Below are positions 8,319-16,715 of a stretch of 48,539 bases of DNA, piece by piece; positions within the stretch are counted from its first letter, which is position 1, and each line of letters starts with the position of its first letter. A program made the position numbers and the translations under genes. This DNA is from Candidatus Poseidonia sp. (GTDB lineage Archaea > Thermoplasmatota > Poseidoniia > Poseidoniales > Poseidoniaceae), in assembly GCA_022426155.1 (NCBI GenBank), contig JAKMEE010000046.1:1-48539 (forward strand), given 5' to 3'. The notes under the pieces are model-generated. The model searched no databases. It was not told where the DNA came from and worked only from the letters and a program-made list of their open reading frames with translations.

Positions 8319-9434
8319 ATGAAGGTTTCATGGAGAACCCTGAGCACCGTTCTCTTGGAAGAGGAATTGCTCGACAAGGCTTTCTCTCGTGCCAAGAAAG
8401 CTGCAGATCGAGTCGATGATCCAGATCGGACCTTTCGGGTTCGTAAACAGATGACTCGAATGGTTCAGACCGCCGCCGATATTATCTCCACTCAATGTAT
8501 TGATTTGGTCAATGCTTGGCCATCTCTTGACCATTCGCCTCTGTTTGATGTCGCTATGATTGACGCATGTGTTGGATGCGATGAATACCGCAAAAACCTT
8601 GCAACCCTACAATGGGCTGCAAATCAGGTTCAACGAATCGCTGGCCAAAATGCCAAGAAAATCATTCGGACAGGACGAGTTGAATTGATGCATGATGCAC
8701 GACGTGAAGCATACGGACGCATCTCTTCCATCATGCGTCAGATCAGTCCAGCACTTGACTGGTTAAGCGATGCACGTGAAACGCTCAAGAGATTACCCAA
8801 AATCGACCCTGTGCTCCCATGCGTTGTCGTCTGTGGCGCCCCCAATGTGGGGAAATCAGCTTTCATCTCAGCCTTGAGTACCGGTAATATGGAGGTCAAT
8901 CATTATCCATTCACCACCAAACAAATCCACGTGGGTCATTTCATGCATCGTCGCCTTCAGTACCAATTGGTTGACACCCCTGGTTTGCTTGACCGACCGA
9001 TGGAACAACGCAATTACATCGAGATGCAGGCCATCGCTGCCTTGGAGCATGTCGGGTCTTTAGTTCTCTTTTTAGTTGATGAAAGTGAATCCTGCGGTAC
9101 CCCCTATGAAGAGCAACTTCATCTTCTTGAAGAGGTCGAAACCTTGTTGCCTGAGACTGAACTGATGGTCGTCACCTCCAAGGCCGACTTGTTAACTCCT
9201 CAACCAGAAATGTGGGATGAAGTGAAAGCCGCTGAAGAGGATTGGAATGCCAACGGGCAAGAAGGTGAGCCAGCCTTGCCACTTCTCATGGATCCAAAAG
9301 GTCGAGTCACAATGTCTGCAACAGAATTTGTTGGCATGGACGCTATGCGCCTCGAAATTGTGCGCAGGGTAAAGGAAGCCCGACCTAATGACCCAATGGT
9401 GTTGCCCGAGGGATGGCACCGAAGCGATCAATGA
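8319..9434 (+). CDS. NOG1-family GTPase
   Basis: A 371-residue GTPase of the Obg/NOG1 group, whose eukaryotic members act in 60S ribosome assembly; a role in large-subunit maturation is the family expectation. The N-terminal helical domain (1-160) ends before the G domain: G1 GAPNVGKS at 173-180, G3 DTPG at 219-222, G4 TSKAD at 286-290 (an NKxD variant with Ser). A T-rich switch region with PFTTKQIHVG lies between. C-terminal extensions of eukaryotic NOG1 are absent, as in other archaeal forms. The stop shares a TGATCA with the stop of argS. Confidence 0.92.
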   Translation: MKVSWRTLSTVLLEEELLDKAFSRAKKAADRVDDPDRTFRVRKQMTRMVQTAADIISTQCIDLVNAWPSLDHSPLFDVAMIDACVGCDEYRKNLATLQWAANQVQRIAGQNAKKIIRTGRVELMHDARREAYGRISSIMRQISPALDWLSDARETLKRLPKIDPVLPCVVVCGAPNVGKSAFISALSTGNMEVNHYPFTTKQIHVGHFMHRRLQYQLVDTPGLLDRPMEQRNYIEMQAIAALEHVGSLVLFLVDESESCGTPYEEQLHLLEEVETLLPETELMVVTSKADLLTPQPEMWDEVKAAEEDWNANGQEGEPALPLLMDPKGRVTMSATEFVGMDAMRLEIVRRVKEARPNDPMVLPEGWHRSDQ

Positions 9435-11192
9435 TCACATCGTTTCCAATGGAACGATACCGACGCCTTCCATGCCTTCTCTCAGGAAGGTGCGTGCCAA
9501 TTCTGAGACATGGAAGTAAAACGGATTGACCACGCCTTCATCGATGATATGGCAGTCTCGGTAAAATCCATTGTAAGCATTGGCTAATTGAAGCAGGTGA
9601 CCTGCGAAAAGGTGAGGGCGATGTTCACTGACTGCTTTTTCAAGTCGGTCTTGATGCACCGCAAGGCATCGCAAAAGTCCAATCATCCCTTCGTTCATGA
9701 CGGTTTCCGATTGCAGATGTTGTGGTGTGAAAGATGGAACATCTCCAGAAAGTTCTTCCACCTTTCGTGCAATTGAGCAGGCTCTGGTATGACTGTACAT
9801 GACGAATGGTGCTGAACCCCCCTCAAAGGTCAAGGCATCTTCCCAACGGAAGGTGAATCCTTTTTCTGGACTCACTTTGATAATGTTAAACCGTACTGCA
9901 GAGGTTCCAACAGCTTCAGAAATGGTTTGAATTGTTTCTGCATCATAATTTGGTCGCAACTCTTTGACCACTGCTGCGGCTTGTGCTTGAGCCTCTTCAA
10001 GAAGGTCATCCATGAACACAACATTCCCCTGACGGGTTGACATTTTACCTTCTGGTAATTTGATGAAGGAATAAAACACGACCTCTGGTGAGCGTTCTCC
10101 CAATTCATTCAATGTCATCCCGACTTGCTTGGCTTGCAATTTGTGATCTTCTCCCAAGACATTGATGAGGTCATTGCATTGCTTCCATTTCCATAGATGG
10201 TAGGCAATATCTCGTGTTGCATAAAGGGAAGAACCATCGCCTCGACGGTAGAAGAATTCTGTTTTTCCTTTGAGACCCCGAGCTCCCAAATCAAGGAAAT
10301 TGGCTCCATTGTCTGCAATTCCATTGATTTTCAACTGACCAAGTTCATCCATCAACCGGCTCACATCGCCATTGGTCACAAATTCGGATTCTTTCGTGAA
10401 GCGATTGAAATGGATGCCCAATCGGCCCAGCGTTGTCAACATTCCATCCAATACCGGTTGGTAGGCAGCTTCAAAGGAATTCAACACATCAACATCTCCG
10501 TTTTCACTGGCATGGACTAAGGTGGAAATTGCATCCTCTATCTCTTGTGCACCTTCTGCTTCTTGACGTAAAATCTGAGCGGCTTGATACCATCTAACAC
10601 GCTCGTGGTCGGCCTTGCCGTCCCATGCTGGATTGATCGGCTCACGCTCGCTGAGCAATTCTTCAACTCGTGTCGCATCAAGATGTTGAAGAGCCCATGC
10701 CAAGACTGCCACTTGCTTGCCCATATCATCGACGTAATATTCCGCCGTGACATGGTTTCCATGGAGCCGATGGAGGCGGACTAAGGTATCGCCCAAGATG
10801 GCATTGCGGGCACGGCCAACATGAAAGGGGCCGTTTGGATTGGCTGATGTGTGTTCGATGAGTACCGTTCGAATCTCGGCATTGTGTGAATTTGAAGGAT
10901 TCAGCAGGTTAGTTGCCAGCCAGGCTGGGGCTGCTTTGATGTTGAGGTAACCATTCACGGCATGGACTTCTCCAATTGCCTCATGACTACTCAAGGCCTT
11001 AGCGAGGTCTTCTGCGATAGCAGCAGGTGCTTTCCCGAGCATCTTTGCAAACGGAAAACACGGAAGTGTGATGTCGCCTTGGTCCCATTCTCTTGAGGCC
11101 TGGAGCATGGACGAGAGGTTAGATGCGTCTCCCCCAAGATCGCTAAGCGCTTGTGCAACAAGGGGTTGGAGTACGGCCTTGAGCATCTTCAT
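9435..11192 (-). CDS. argS: Arginyl-tRNA synthetase
   Basis: A 585-residue class I enzyme that attaches arginine to tRNA-Arg. It has the N-terminal Add1 domain, the HIGH signature as SANPNGPFHVGRARNAILGD (about 115-134), the KMSKS region as LPEGKMSTRQGNVV (about 385-398), and a C-terminal DALR anticodon-binding domain ending with the YRDCHII..FYFHVSELARTFL segment. GAGGTGACAGA precedes the ATG at 11192, 9 bases after the aRF1 stop, so prf1 and argS are likely co-transcribed. Confidence 0.97.
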   Translation of the reverse strand: MKMLKAVLQPLVAQALSDLGGDASNLSSMLQASREWDQGDITLPCFPFAKMLGKAPAAIAEDLAKALSSHEAIGEVHAVNGYLNIKAAPAWLATNLLNPSNSHNAEIRTVLIEHTSANPNGPFHVGRARNAILGDTLVRLHRLHGNHVTAEYYVDDMGKQVAVLAWALQHLDATRVEELLSEREPINPAWDGKADHERVRWYQAAQILRQEAEGAQEIEDAISTLVHASENGDVDVLNSFEAAYQPVLDGMLTTLGRLGIHFNRFTKESEFVTNGDVSRLMDELGQLKINGIADNGANFLDLGARGLKGKTEFFYRRGDGSSLYATRDIAYHLWKWKQCNDLINVLGEDHKLQAKQVGMTLNELGERSPEVVFYSFIKLPEGKMSTRQGNVVFMDDLLEEAQAQAAAVVKELRPNYDAETIQTISEAVGTSAVRFNIIKVSPEKGFTFRWEDALTFEGGSAPFVMYSHTRACSIARKVEELSGDVPSFTPQHLQSETVMNEGMIGLLRCLAVHQDRLEKAVSEHRPHLFAGHLLQLANAYNGFYRDCHIIDEGVVNPFYFHVSELARTFLREGMEGVGIVPLETM

Positions 11193-11201
11193 TCTGTCAC
11201 C

Positions 11202-12449
11202 TCACATGATGGGGTATCTGAGGATGGCCGCCAATCCCCCAAAACCGAGCATTAATTGAGAACCTTCTTCTGTATCAATTGATATATAGACTACATCTGA
11301 ATTTCCTTTCTCGGAGAGCAACGTCAACTTTTCAATCATTGATGTTGATGAAATCTCTTTCATGTTGTCTCCTGGGGCTTCACAAGACGGGCAGTCTGGA
11401 ACAGGTTCAGTTCGTGTTAGACTCGCCTTCCATTGATGTTGACAGGATGGGCAGGCTAATTCTACTTCATTGCGTCGCAGGCCTTCAGAAATTAGCAATG
11501 TCCCAACTGCACCCTGATCCAAGGCGTCGATTACCATTCGTTCCCCGTAAGTTGCTTTCGGATGAGGTCTTACCAATTCTTCGAGGAAACGATTCATGAT
11601 TTGTCGTTCGGCGTCCAATTCAATTTCGCCCATCAATGAACCAGCATTTTCTACCAATTCACGAACTCCAGATTCATTGGAATATCCAACGTCAAAATGG
11701 GTTTTTGCTAATTTTTTGGCAACCTCGTGATGAAAGTAATCATTTTTGACAACAAAATCCTTTGTCGCTCCCGGTCCGCCAATGATGATGGCTTGGATAT
11801 TTTCGAGATGAGGGAGCCAGTAATCACTCGCGTGCTCGGTGGCTCGTTTAAAGAAATTATGAGCCGCTTCTTCAATCAATCGTTCGAAACGTTGGGCTGA
11901 TTGACCACCTTGTCTGTGCTTTCCCATAATGTTTGAAACCAAGTGCTCTTGAACATGTATTCTTTTCCCACTGGCGATGCCGTATGCAGCCTCAGCCCGG
12001 TCAATGACGAACAATCCATAGGATTTCTTGTCGACCAACATTTCTTCCAGTTGGGTTAATTCAAATCTCGAATCGCAACGATAGCGGAAGGAAAGTAGGG
12101 GTTGGGGAGGGTCTTGGATCACGATGTTGACCATGCGGCTTTTGTTGTTACCAACAATGATTGAGCCAACAAAAATAGCCAAGCCGTGTTCTCCAGCGTT
12201 TTTGAAACGTGAAAGGGTTGAGATAGCGGATTCAATCGCACCTTGAACGTTTTTTCGAGTACCTTTTGATTTGATGTTGGCGGCTTGGCCGTGTTCATTT
12301 TGCAGCATACCACGTGCATCGGAGACCTGACGGTCTGGAGGGATGATGAGGGTCACAAGTTCGGTTCCGAATCCCTTCATCTCCCGAAGTTCTTCCAAGG
12401 CCAATTTTAGACGGAGACGTCGAGCGGCCAGTTTTGCATCGTCTGCCAT
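11202..12449 (-). CDS. prf1: Peptide chain release factor aRF1
   Basis: Reads all three stop codons and triggers peptide release on the archaeal ribosome. The 415-residue protein has all hallmark motifs: NIKS at 58-61 and YRCDSRF (YxCxxxF) at 123-129 for stop recognition, GGQ at 181-183 for peptidyl-tRNA hydrolysis, and a C-terminal domain with two Cys pairs (CPSC..CPSC) that may bind zinc. The segment GGPGATKDFVV is in the middle domain and is not the catalytic GGQ. A GAGGGCG ribosome site precedes the ATG. Followed on the same strand by argS. Confidence 0.97.
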   Translation of the reverse strand: MADDAKLAARRLRLKLALEELREMKGFGTELVTLIIPPDRQVSDARGMLQNEHGQAANIKSKGTRKNVQGAIESAISTLSRFKNAGEHGLAIFVGSIIVGNNKSRMVNIVIQDPPQPLLSFRYRCDSRFELTQLEEMLVDKKSYGLFVIDRAEAAYGIASGKRIHVQEHLVSNIMGKHRQGGQSAQRFERLIEEAAHNFFKRATEHASDYWLPHLENIQAIIIGGPGATKDFVVKNDYFHHEVAKKLAKTHFDVGYSNESGVRELVENAGSLMGEIELDAERQIMNRFLEELVRPHPKATYGERMVIDALDQGAVGTLLISEGLRRNEVELACPSCQHQWKASLTRTEPVPDCPSCEAPGDNMKEISSTSMIEKLTLLSEKGNSDVVYISIDTEEGSQLMLGFGGLAAILRYPIM

Positions 12450-12458
12450 TGAACGCCC

Positions 12459-12653
12459 TCAGTTTCTTGGGTCTGGGCAGGGCACTTCAATCCTCCCATC
12501 AATGTCGCCATGATGAATTTCAACGGACTCAAGGGTTTGTGTGGGATAGGATGAAATGATGAGCGCGTGACACATCGGGCATGAGCCATCGTTATGTGGT
12601 TGCCCTAGGCGGAAGTCTTCTTCGTCCTGAGGAATCAGCTGAACGGGATACAT
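12459..12653 (-). CDS. Possible small zinc-binding protein overlapping pyrH
   Basis: A 64-residue ORF whose stop lies 9 bases before the aRF1 start. The C-terminal part reads SCPMCHALI, later IHHGDIDGRIEVPCPDP: a CxxC pair plus a third Cys and several His, as in small zinc fingers. The start at 12653 is preceded by GGAGG about 10 bases upstream. The first 72 bases overlap the 5' end of pyrH on the other strand, which is unusual. No in-frame ATG, GTG or TTG lies downstream of the overlap. The non-overlapping part would otherwise be an unusually long gap. It could be chance; codon choice looks normal. Confidence 0.4.
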   Translation of the reverse strand: MYPVQLIPQDEEDFRLGQPHNDGSCPMCHALIISSYPTQTLESVEIHHGDIDGRIEVPCPDPRN

Positions 12654-13288
12654 GGTTTGCTCGCCTCCGCCAGCTAGTAGTTAGTTTGGAGGGGAACGGC
12701 CATCGTCTTGCTGTGGTTGTCGGAGGTGGCTTGCCCGCTCGTGAAGGGATTCAATTGGCCTCGTCTATGGTTTCGGACAGTGCTCGATTGGACCGTATCG
12801 GAATTGCTGCTACCCGCATCAATGCCACCGTGATTCAACAAGTATTACAATCGGTTGGTTGTGATGTTGCGGATGCGATCCCCCATACCGTTGAAGAAGC
12901 AGCCAACTTGCTCTCCCAACACAGCATTGTCCTGATGGGTGGTACCACGCCTGGGCATACGACCGACACGGTTGCGGTACGCTTAGCAGCATCAATTCAA
13001 GCCAAATATTGCATCATTGCGACCAATGTATCTCATGTTTTCAACAAAGACCCAAGGGAATTTGATGATGCAGAAGCTATCAGCGAAATGACACTTGCTG
13101 AATTAGGTGAGATTACCGGTGTTGGTTCTCCACTTGAACCGGGTGCATCAGCGGTGGTAGATCCAATGGCAGTTCAGGCTGCCATGGATGCCTCCATTGA
13201 CATGGCTGTTTTGGATGGTCGGGATATTAGTCGTCTGGATGATGCCCTTGAAGGCAAATCCTTTGTTGGAACACTCATACGTACCTGA
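12581..13288 (+). CDS. pyrH: UMP kinase (archaeal type)
   Basis: Phosphorylates UMP to UDP in pyrimidine nucleotide synthesis. The 235-residue amino-acid-kinase fold starts with VVALGGSLL (phosphate-binding Gly loop), has VVVGGGLPAR near 45, MGGTTPGHTTD near 125 (uridine/acceptor site), ATNVSHVFNKDPR near 147 and the C-terminal DGRDISRLDDAL segment. The ATG at 12581 gives the normal short archaeal N terminus. The DUF2116 gene follows 10 bases later, a neighbour pair also known in other euryarchaea. Confidence 0.95.
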   Translation: MSHRYVVALGGSLLRPEESAERDTWFARLRQLVVSLEGNGHRLAVVVGGGLPAREGIQLASSMVSDSARLDRIGIAATRINATVIQQVLQSVGCDVADAIPHTVEEAANLLSQHSIVLMGGTTPGHTTDTVAVRLAASIQAKYCIIATNVSHVFNKDPREFDDAEAISEMTLAELGEITGVGSPLEPGASAVVDPMAVQAAMDASIDMAVLDGRDISRLDDALEGKSFVGTLIRT

Positions 13289-13298
13289 GGTGGTTGGA

Positions 13299-13577
13299 AT
13301 GGTCGATGCTAATAAAATCAAAAACGCAGTGAAAAAGTCGGGTCAATTCATAAGTTCAGTCGGCTCAGGAAAGATGCAACCTCACAAGCATTGTCGAATC
13401 TGTCATTCTCCAATTTCACTTGCTTCTGAACCTCGTGTTTGCAAGGAAACATCGTGTATTGAAAAGAATCAACAGGACGAGAAAAATCAACGAAGCGTTC
13501 GCATTTGGATGTTTGTCTTCTTCGGCATCTTTGCAGCCAGTTTCCTCGTCCCTACGGCGTTCCGGTTGCTTGGCTAA
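13299..13577 (+). CDS. DUF2116-type zinc-ribbon membrane protein
   Basis: A 92-residue protein with a basic N terminus, a Cys/His cluster HKHCRICHSPI..CKETSCIEKNQQ (about 28-58) and one C-terminal membrane helix (about 68-88). This matches the archaeal DUF2116 pattern (HxHCxxC, second Cys pair, TM helix); its function is unknown. The ATG at 13299 follows GAGGTGGTTGG; the frame upstream of it lies inside pyrH. The last four bases overlap the end of the convergent glycosyltransferase gene. Confidence 0.8.
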   Translation: MVDANKIKNAVKKSGQFISSVGSGKMQPHKHCRICHSPISLASEPRVCKETSCIEKNQQDEKNQRSVRIWMFVFFGIFAASFLVPTAFRLLG

Positions 13578-14521
13578 TCCAGACCAAACTCACGGACGAG
13601 CAAGTGGCGAAGAAAACCACGAGCGCTTTGTAAAACAAGCCCTGTTGCCATGAGTGACAATCCAAGAACGCCAATCCAGATCGCAGAGATTCCAGAGCCG
13701 ATGACTTTGTCAATTTGAGTCGTGAAGCCTTGAGCAGTTTGCATGCCCATGGCAGCTCCAGTTGCCAAGAGCCCGAATCCAGGAATTCCCAAAACAAGAA
13801 GGGGTTTCTTTTGGGAGAGTGATAGCATAGCCCATGTCAGGACTGTAAAGCCGTGTGATACTGCAGTGAAACTGGAGCCTTTTGGAACATCATAACGAAT
13901 CACAGTTGGCACTTCAATCACACGAAGTTGTTTTTCATGAGCATCTTCAAGCATCTCAAGAGAAAGTTCCATTCCCTCGGCGTCAAATCTCAAACGCTTG
14001 AGGGCTCGCTTTGAAAATGCACGGAATCCAGATTGGGTATCTTTGATTCCCAAATCACTGGAAAGGTTGGATGCGGCTGTGATGACTTTGATTCCAAGAC
14101 GCCGATATGCTGGCATTTCTGTGCCTCCTCCGCCTTCAACGAAACGTGACCCAATCGTGAAATCCGCTTCTCCATCGAAAATTGGTTGGAGCATGGCAGG
14201 AATGTCGTGGGTCTCATGTTGTCCATCAGAGTCCAAGATGACAAGTGCATCAACATCGATTTCAGTGGCGTATTGGAAGAGGGTCTTCAAAGCTCCACCA
14301 TAGCCTCTGTTGACTCGGTGACGAATCACAGTAGCGCCACACGCCTCGGCAATGCGAGCACTTGCATCAGAAGAACCATCATCAATGCAAATCACTTTGT
14401 CGACGTGACGTAATGCTCGTAGAACCACTGTGCCAATGGTTTCTTCTTCGTTGTACATTGGCATCCCTGCCACAACGAACGGTCGGTCACGACCTTCTAT
14501 TCCATCCAAGGATGTCACCAT
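13574..14521 (-). CDS. Family 2 glycosyltransferase with two C-terminal membrane helices
   Basis: A 315-residue GT-A enzyme of the dolichyl-phosphate mannose/glucose synthase type. Motifs in order: AGMPMYNEEETIG (about 18-30), VICIDDGSSD (nucleotide-sugar Asp pair), NRGYGGAL, LDSDGQH (metal-binding DxD), TIGSRF, and DTQSGFRAFS. Two hydrophobic segments (about 240-260 and 275-300) anchor it in the membrane. It probably moves a sugar from a nucleotide donor to a lipid carrier for glycan or N-glycosylation synthesis; donor and acceptor unknown. A TATATA element about 24 bases upstream points to a leaderless transcript. Confidence 0.9.
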   Translation of the reverse strand: MVTSLDGIEGRDRPFVVAGMPMYNEEETIGTVVLRALRHVDKVICIDDGSSDASARIAEACGATVIRHRVNRGYGGALKTLFQYATEIDVDALVILDSDGQHETHDIPAMLQPIFDGEADFTIGSRFVEGGGGTEMPAYRRLGIKVITAASNLSSDLGIKDTQSGFRAFSKRALKRLRFDAEGMELSLEMLEDAHEKQLRVIEVPTVIRYDVPKGSSFTAVSHGFTVLTWAMLSLSQKKPLLVLGIPGFGLLATGAAMGMQTAQGFTTQIDKVIGSGISAIWIGVLGLSLMATGLVLQSARGFLRHLLVREFGLD

Positions 14522-14540
14522 TTATTGGGGTTTACCGCTT

Positions 14541-14548
14541 CTATATAG
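14541..14548 (-). promoter_or_regulatory. TATA box for the glycosyltransferase
   Basis: CTATATAG, symmetrical on both strands, centred about 24 bases before the ATG at 14521 with no ribosome site between. This is the strongest-looking box A in the window. Confidence 0.6.
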
Positions 14549-14584
14549 GTGTGTTCGTTTTTTTGGACCTCATACGACTCTTCA

Positions 14585-14627
14585 AAGAAGAAAAGGCTCC
14601 ATGGAGGGCCGAAGACGACCATGGAGC
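14585..14627 (-). terminator. Intrinsic-type terminator of the 14922-14680 gene
   Basis: On the minus strand GCTCCATGG and CCATGGAGC form a 9-bp stem (14619-14627 with 14596-14604) around a 14-base loop, followed at once by CTTTTCTTCTTT. It stands about 50 bases after the stop at 14680 and before the glycosyltransferase promoter, so it would separate the two units. Confidence 0.6.
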
Positions 14628-14679
14628 GTTGTACACGTCACTGGTGTGACCTGGATCAAGAAATGCCAAATGGCCACAC

Positions 14680-14922
14680 TCAGTCTTGCAATTGGGACAT
14701 GGTGGTCACAGCACGGTCGCCTGACAATACTTTGTGGAGCGCTGCAATTGAGATGACCAATGGCACATAGGATTGGCCATCACTGGTCATGTACGTGTTG
14801 CAGTCTTCAAAGGCAGCGGTATTGATGGACAGCTTGAGTGCCCCACCGGCGTTGCTTCGACGAACGTATCCCACCAGGACGTTGTTGTCCGATGGGTTTT
14901 GTTCAGTTACGGTTTTCTTCAT
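14680..14922 (-). CDS. Small conserved-looking protein, unknown function
   Basis: An 80-residue protein, family not recognised. After a polar N terminus it shows a beta-rich pattern: VLVGYVRRSNAGGALKLSI, then an AFEDC helix, YVPLVISIAALHKVL and a final AVTTMSQLQD. Only one Cys and no membrane helix. Evidence that it is real: a near-perfect ribosome site GGAGGTGA 7 bases before the ATG at 14922, its own hairpin-plus-T terminator downstream, and protein-like composition. Monocistronic; divergent from the epimerase operon. A DNA- or RNA-binding role is possible from the small basic beta fold, but nothing shows it directly. Confidence 0.8.
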   Translation of the reverse strand: MKKTVTEQNPSDNNVLVGYVRRSNAGGALKLSINTAAFEDCNTYMTSDGQSYVPLVISIAALHKVLSGDRAVTTMSQLQD

Positions 14923-15066
14923 TCATTCACCTCCTCAGGGGTCGGTTCCCTTGAGTCAGAAGGCTTGCCTCCTATGATTATCAAACTCACGGCATGCATG
15001 AATCTTCTTCTGTGAGTGCCGCCATGGAAACCAAAGACTCAAACAATGGGTCTCTAACGGCGAGGC

Positions 15067-16020
15067 ATGCGTACGATGGTCACGGGTGGGGCTGGATTTA
15101 TTGGTTCACACCTGATAGACCGACTCGTGGCAGAGGGGGATACTGTACTTGTCTTTGACAATCTCTCCAGTGGGCAGACCTCCTTTATCGAACATCATCT
15201 GAATTCAGGTGCTGCAGAGCACATCCAAGGTGATCTGAGAAATTTTGAAGATGTTCTGTCTGCAATGGGTCAAGGTGTTGACAGAGTCATTCATCTTGCT
15301 GCCAACCCGGACATTCGACTTGGAACTCGCGTGACCGACACCGACCTCCAACAGGGGACTGTCTCCACGTACAACGTTCTGGAAGCCATGCGTCGTCATG
15401 ATGTCAAGAAAATTGCTTTTGCTTCAAGTTCAGTCGTTTATGGAGAAGATGCACCTCTCCCCACACCTGAAAACCATGGTCCTTGTCTCCCAATTTCACT
15501 TTATGGAGCTAGCAAACAAGCAGGTGAAGGATTGATCAGCAGTTGGGTTGGCACCTTTGGATTTCAAGCTTGGATTTTCCGATTCGCAAACATCATTGGG
15601 GCTCGTGGGACACACGGTGTCATTTTTGACTTCATTCACAAACTCAAGAAAGACTCCACTCGCTTGGAAGTACTTGGTAACGGTTTGCAAGAAAAATCCT
15701 ACATGGAAGTAGGTGATTGTGTTGATGCCATCGTCCATGTCATGAAAACAACGGATGATTCACTGAACCTTTACAACCTCGGTAGTCACGACACTGCTTC
15801 AGTACGCCGTATTGCAGAAATTGTTGTTGAAGTAACCGGTTGTAACGACGCTCGAATCGAGTACACCGGTGGCGACCGTGGTTGGGCGGGCGATGTCCCC
15901 CGTGCTCGACTCGCTATTGACAAAATGTTAGAAAGTGGATTTGATGTCAGCATGAACAGCGAGGATGCCATACGGCATACTGCAGAAGTTCTGCTCAAAG
16001 AAATTGGATTGGAGGAATGA
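15067..16020 (+). CDS. NAD-dependent sugar epimerase/dehydratase (GalE-like)
   Basis: Extended short-chain dehydrogenase of 317 residues acting on nucleotide sugars. The NAD-binding TGGAGFIGS is at 6-14, HLAANPDIR follows, a Ser triplet is near 120, and the catalytic YxxxK is Y146/K150 (YGASK). Substrate could be UDP-glucose/galactose or a related sugar; the exact reaction is not decidable. The stop overlaps the start of the thioredoxin gene (ATGA), so it heads a coupled four-gene operon with two redox membrane proteins, an unusual partner set for an epimerase. Confidence 0.93.
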   Translation: MRTMVTGGAGFIGSHLIDRLVAEGDTVLVFDNLSSGQTSFIEHHLNSGAAEHIQGDLRNFEDVLSAMGQGVDRVIHLAANPDIRLGTRVTDTDLQQGTVSTYNVLEAMRRHDVKKIAFASSSVVYGEDAPLPTPENHGPCLPISLYGASKQAGEGLISSWVGTFGFQAWIFRFANIIGARGTHGVIFDFIHKLKKDSTRLEVLGNGLQEKSYMEVGDCVDAIVHVMKTTDDSLNLYNLGSHDTASVRRIAEIVVEVTGCNDARIEYTGGDRGWAGDVPRARLAIDKMLESGFDVSMNSEDAIRHTAEVLLKEIGLEE

Positions 16021-16715
16021 ATATGAAATTAAAGAACGATGAATCAGCTGATGTCAGATCCGATGTTGCAACCCAAGTGATTGGGTTGTTTTTTGTTGCT
16101 ATTATTGTGTTAGCCTTCACAACGAACCCTGTTCAAACGGGAACAAAAGAAGGCCAGCGTGCGCCGGCTCTCGAAGGAATGGCATACAATGGAAGCGGTT
16201 GGTCTGAATTCAGTATGGACGATTGGATTGACCCCTTTTGGACACCTGGAAATGCATCAGGTGAATGGTTAGTTGTGGAATTCATGGATACTGACTGTCC
16301 ATTCTGCATTGAATCGGCAGTGATGCTCGGTCAATATGCGAACTACTTCCAAAAACTCGACCCTGCTCCTGGTCAAGAGGATGCATGGGATGGGCCAATG
16401 GTGAATTTCTTGGCAAGTGCTACAGAACTCAACATCGAGGGTCATGAAACGAGCAGAAGTGAAATTATGGCCTTCCGTGACCTGACCTCTGGAGAAACAT
16501 GCAATGGACGAGATTGTGGGTCTCGTGAGGGTGGAAGTCATAGTTTCACCTACATCGATGACATTGACCAAGACAATATGAAGAAGTGGGGCATTGCAGG
16601 AACTCCAACCTATTTCATCATCCAACCAGATGGTATTGTATCCTGGGTTTCAAGCGAAAACCAGGGCGAAGAATTGCAAAATGCGATTTACAGGATTCTA
16701 ACGGAGAGTGAATGA
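16017..16715 (+). CDS. Membrane-anchored thioredoxin-fold protein
   Basis: A 232-residue protein with one N-terminal membrane helix (about 20-37) and an extracytoplasmic thioredoxin/redoxin domain. The active site is C94-P-F-C97 in FMDTDCPFCIES, and the cis-Pro loop is GIAGTPTYFI near 190. A second Cys pair sits in an inserted loop (ETCNGRDCGS), which might form its own disulfide. It is likely a disulfide oxidant or isomerase for exported proteins, re-oxidised by the VKOR encoded next; overlaps at both ends (4 and 8 bases) support tight coupling. Confidence 0.9.
   Translation: MNMKLKNDESADVRSDVATQVIGLFFVAIIVLAFTTNPVQTGTKEGQRAPALEGMAYNGSGWSEFSMDDWIDPFWTPGNASGEWLVVEFMDTDCPFCIESAVMLGQYANYFQKLDPAPGQEDAWDGPMVNFLASATELNIEGHETSRSEIMAFRDLTSGETCNGRDCGSREGGSHSFTYIDDIDQDNMKKWGIAGTPTYFIIQPDGIVSWVSSENQGEELQNAIYRILTESE

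Noticed and set aside
14541-14548. CTATATAG as an insertion-site or palindromic operator
   Set aside because: Distance to the ATG at 14521 fits a TATA box and no flanking repeats are present.
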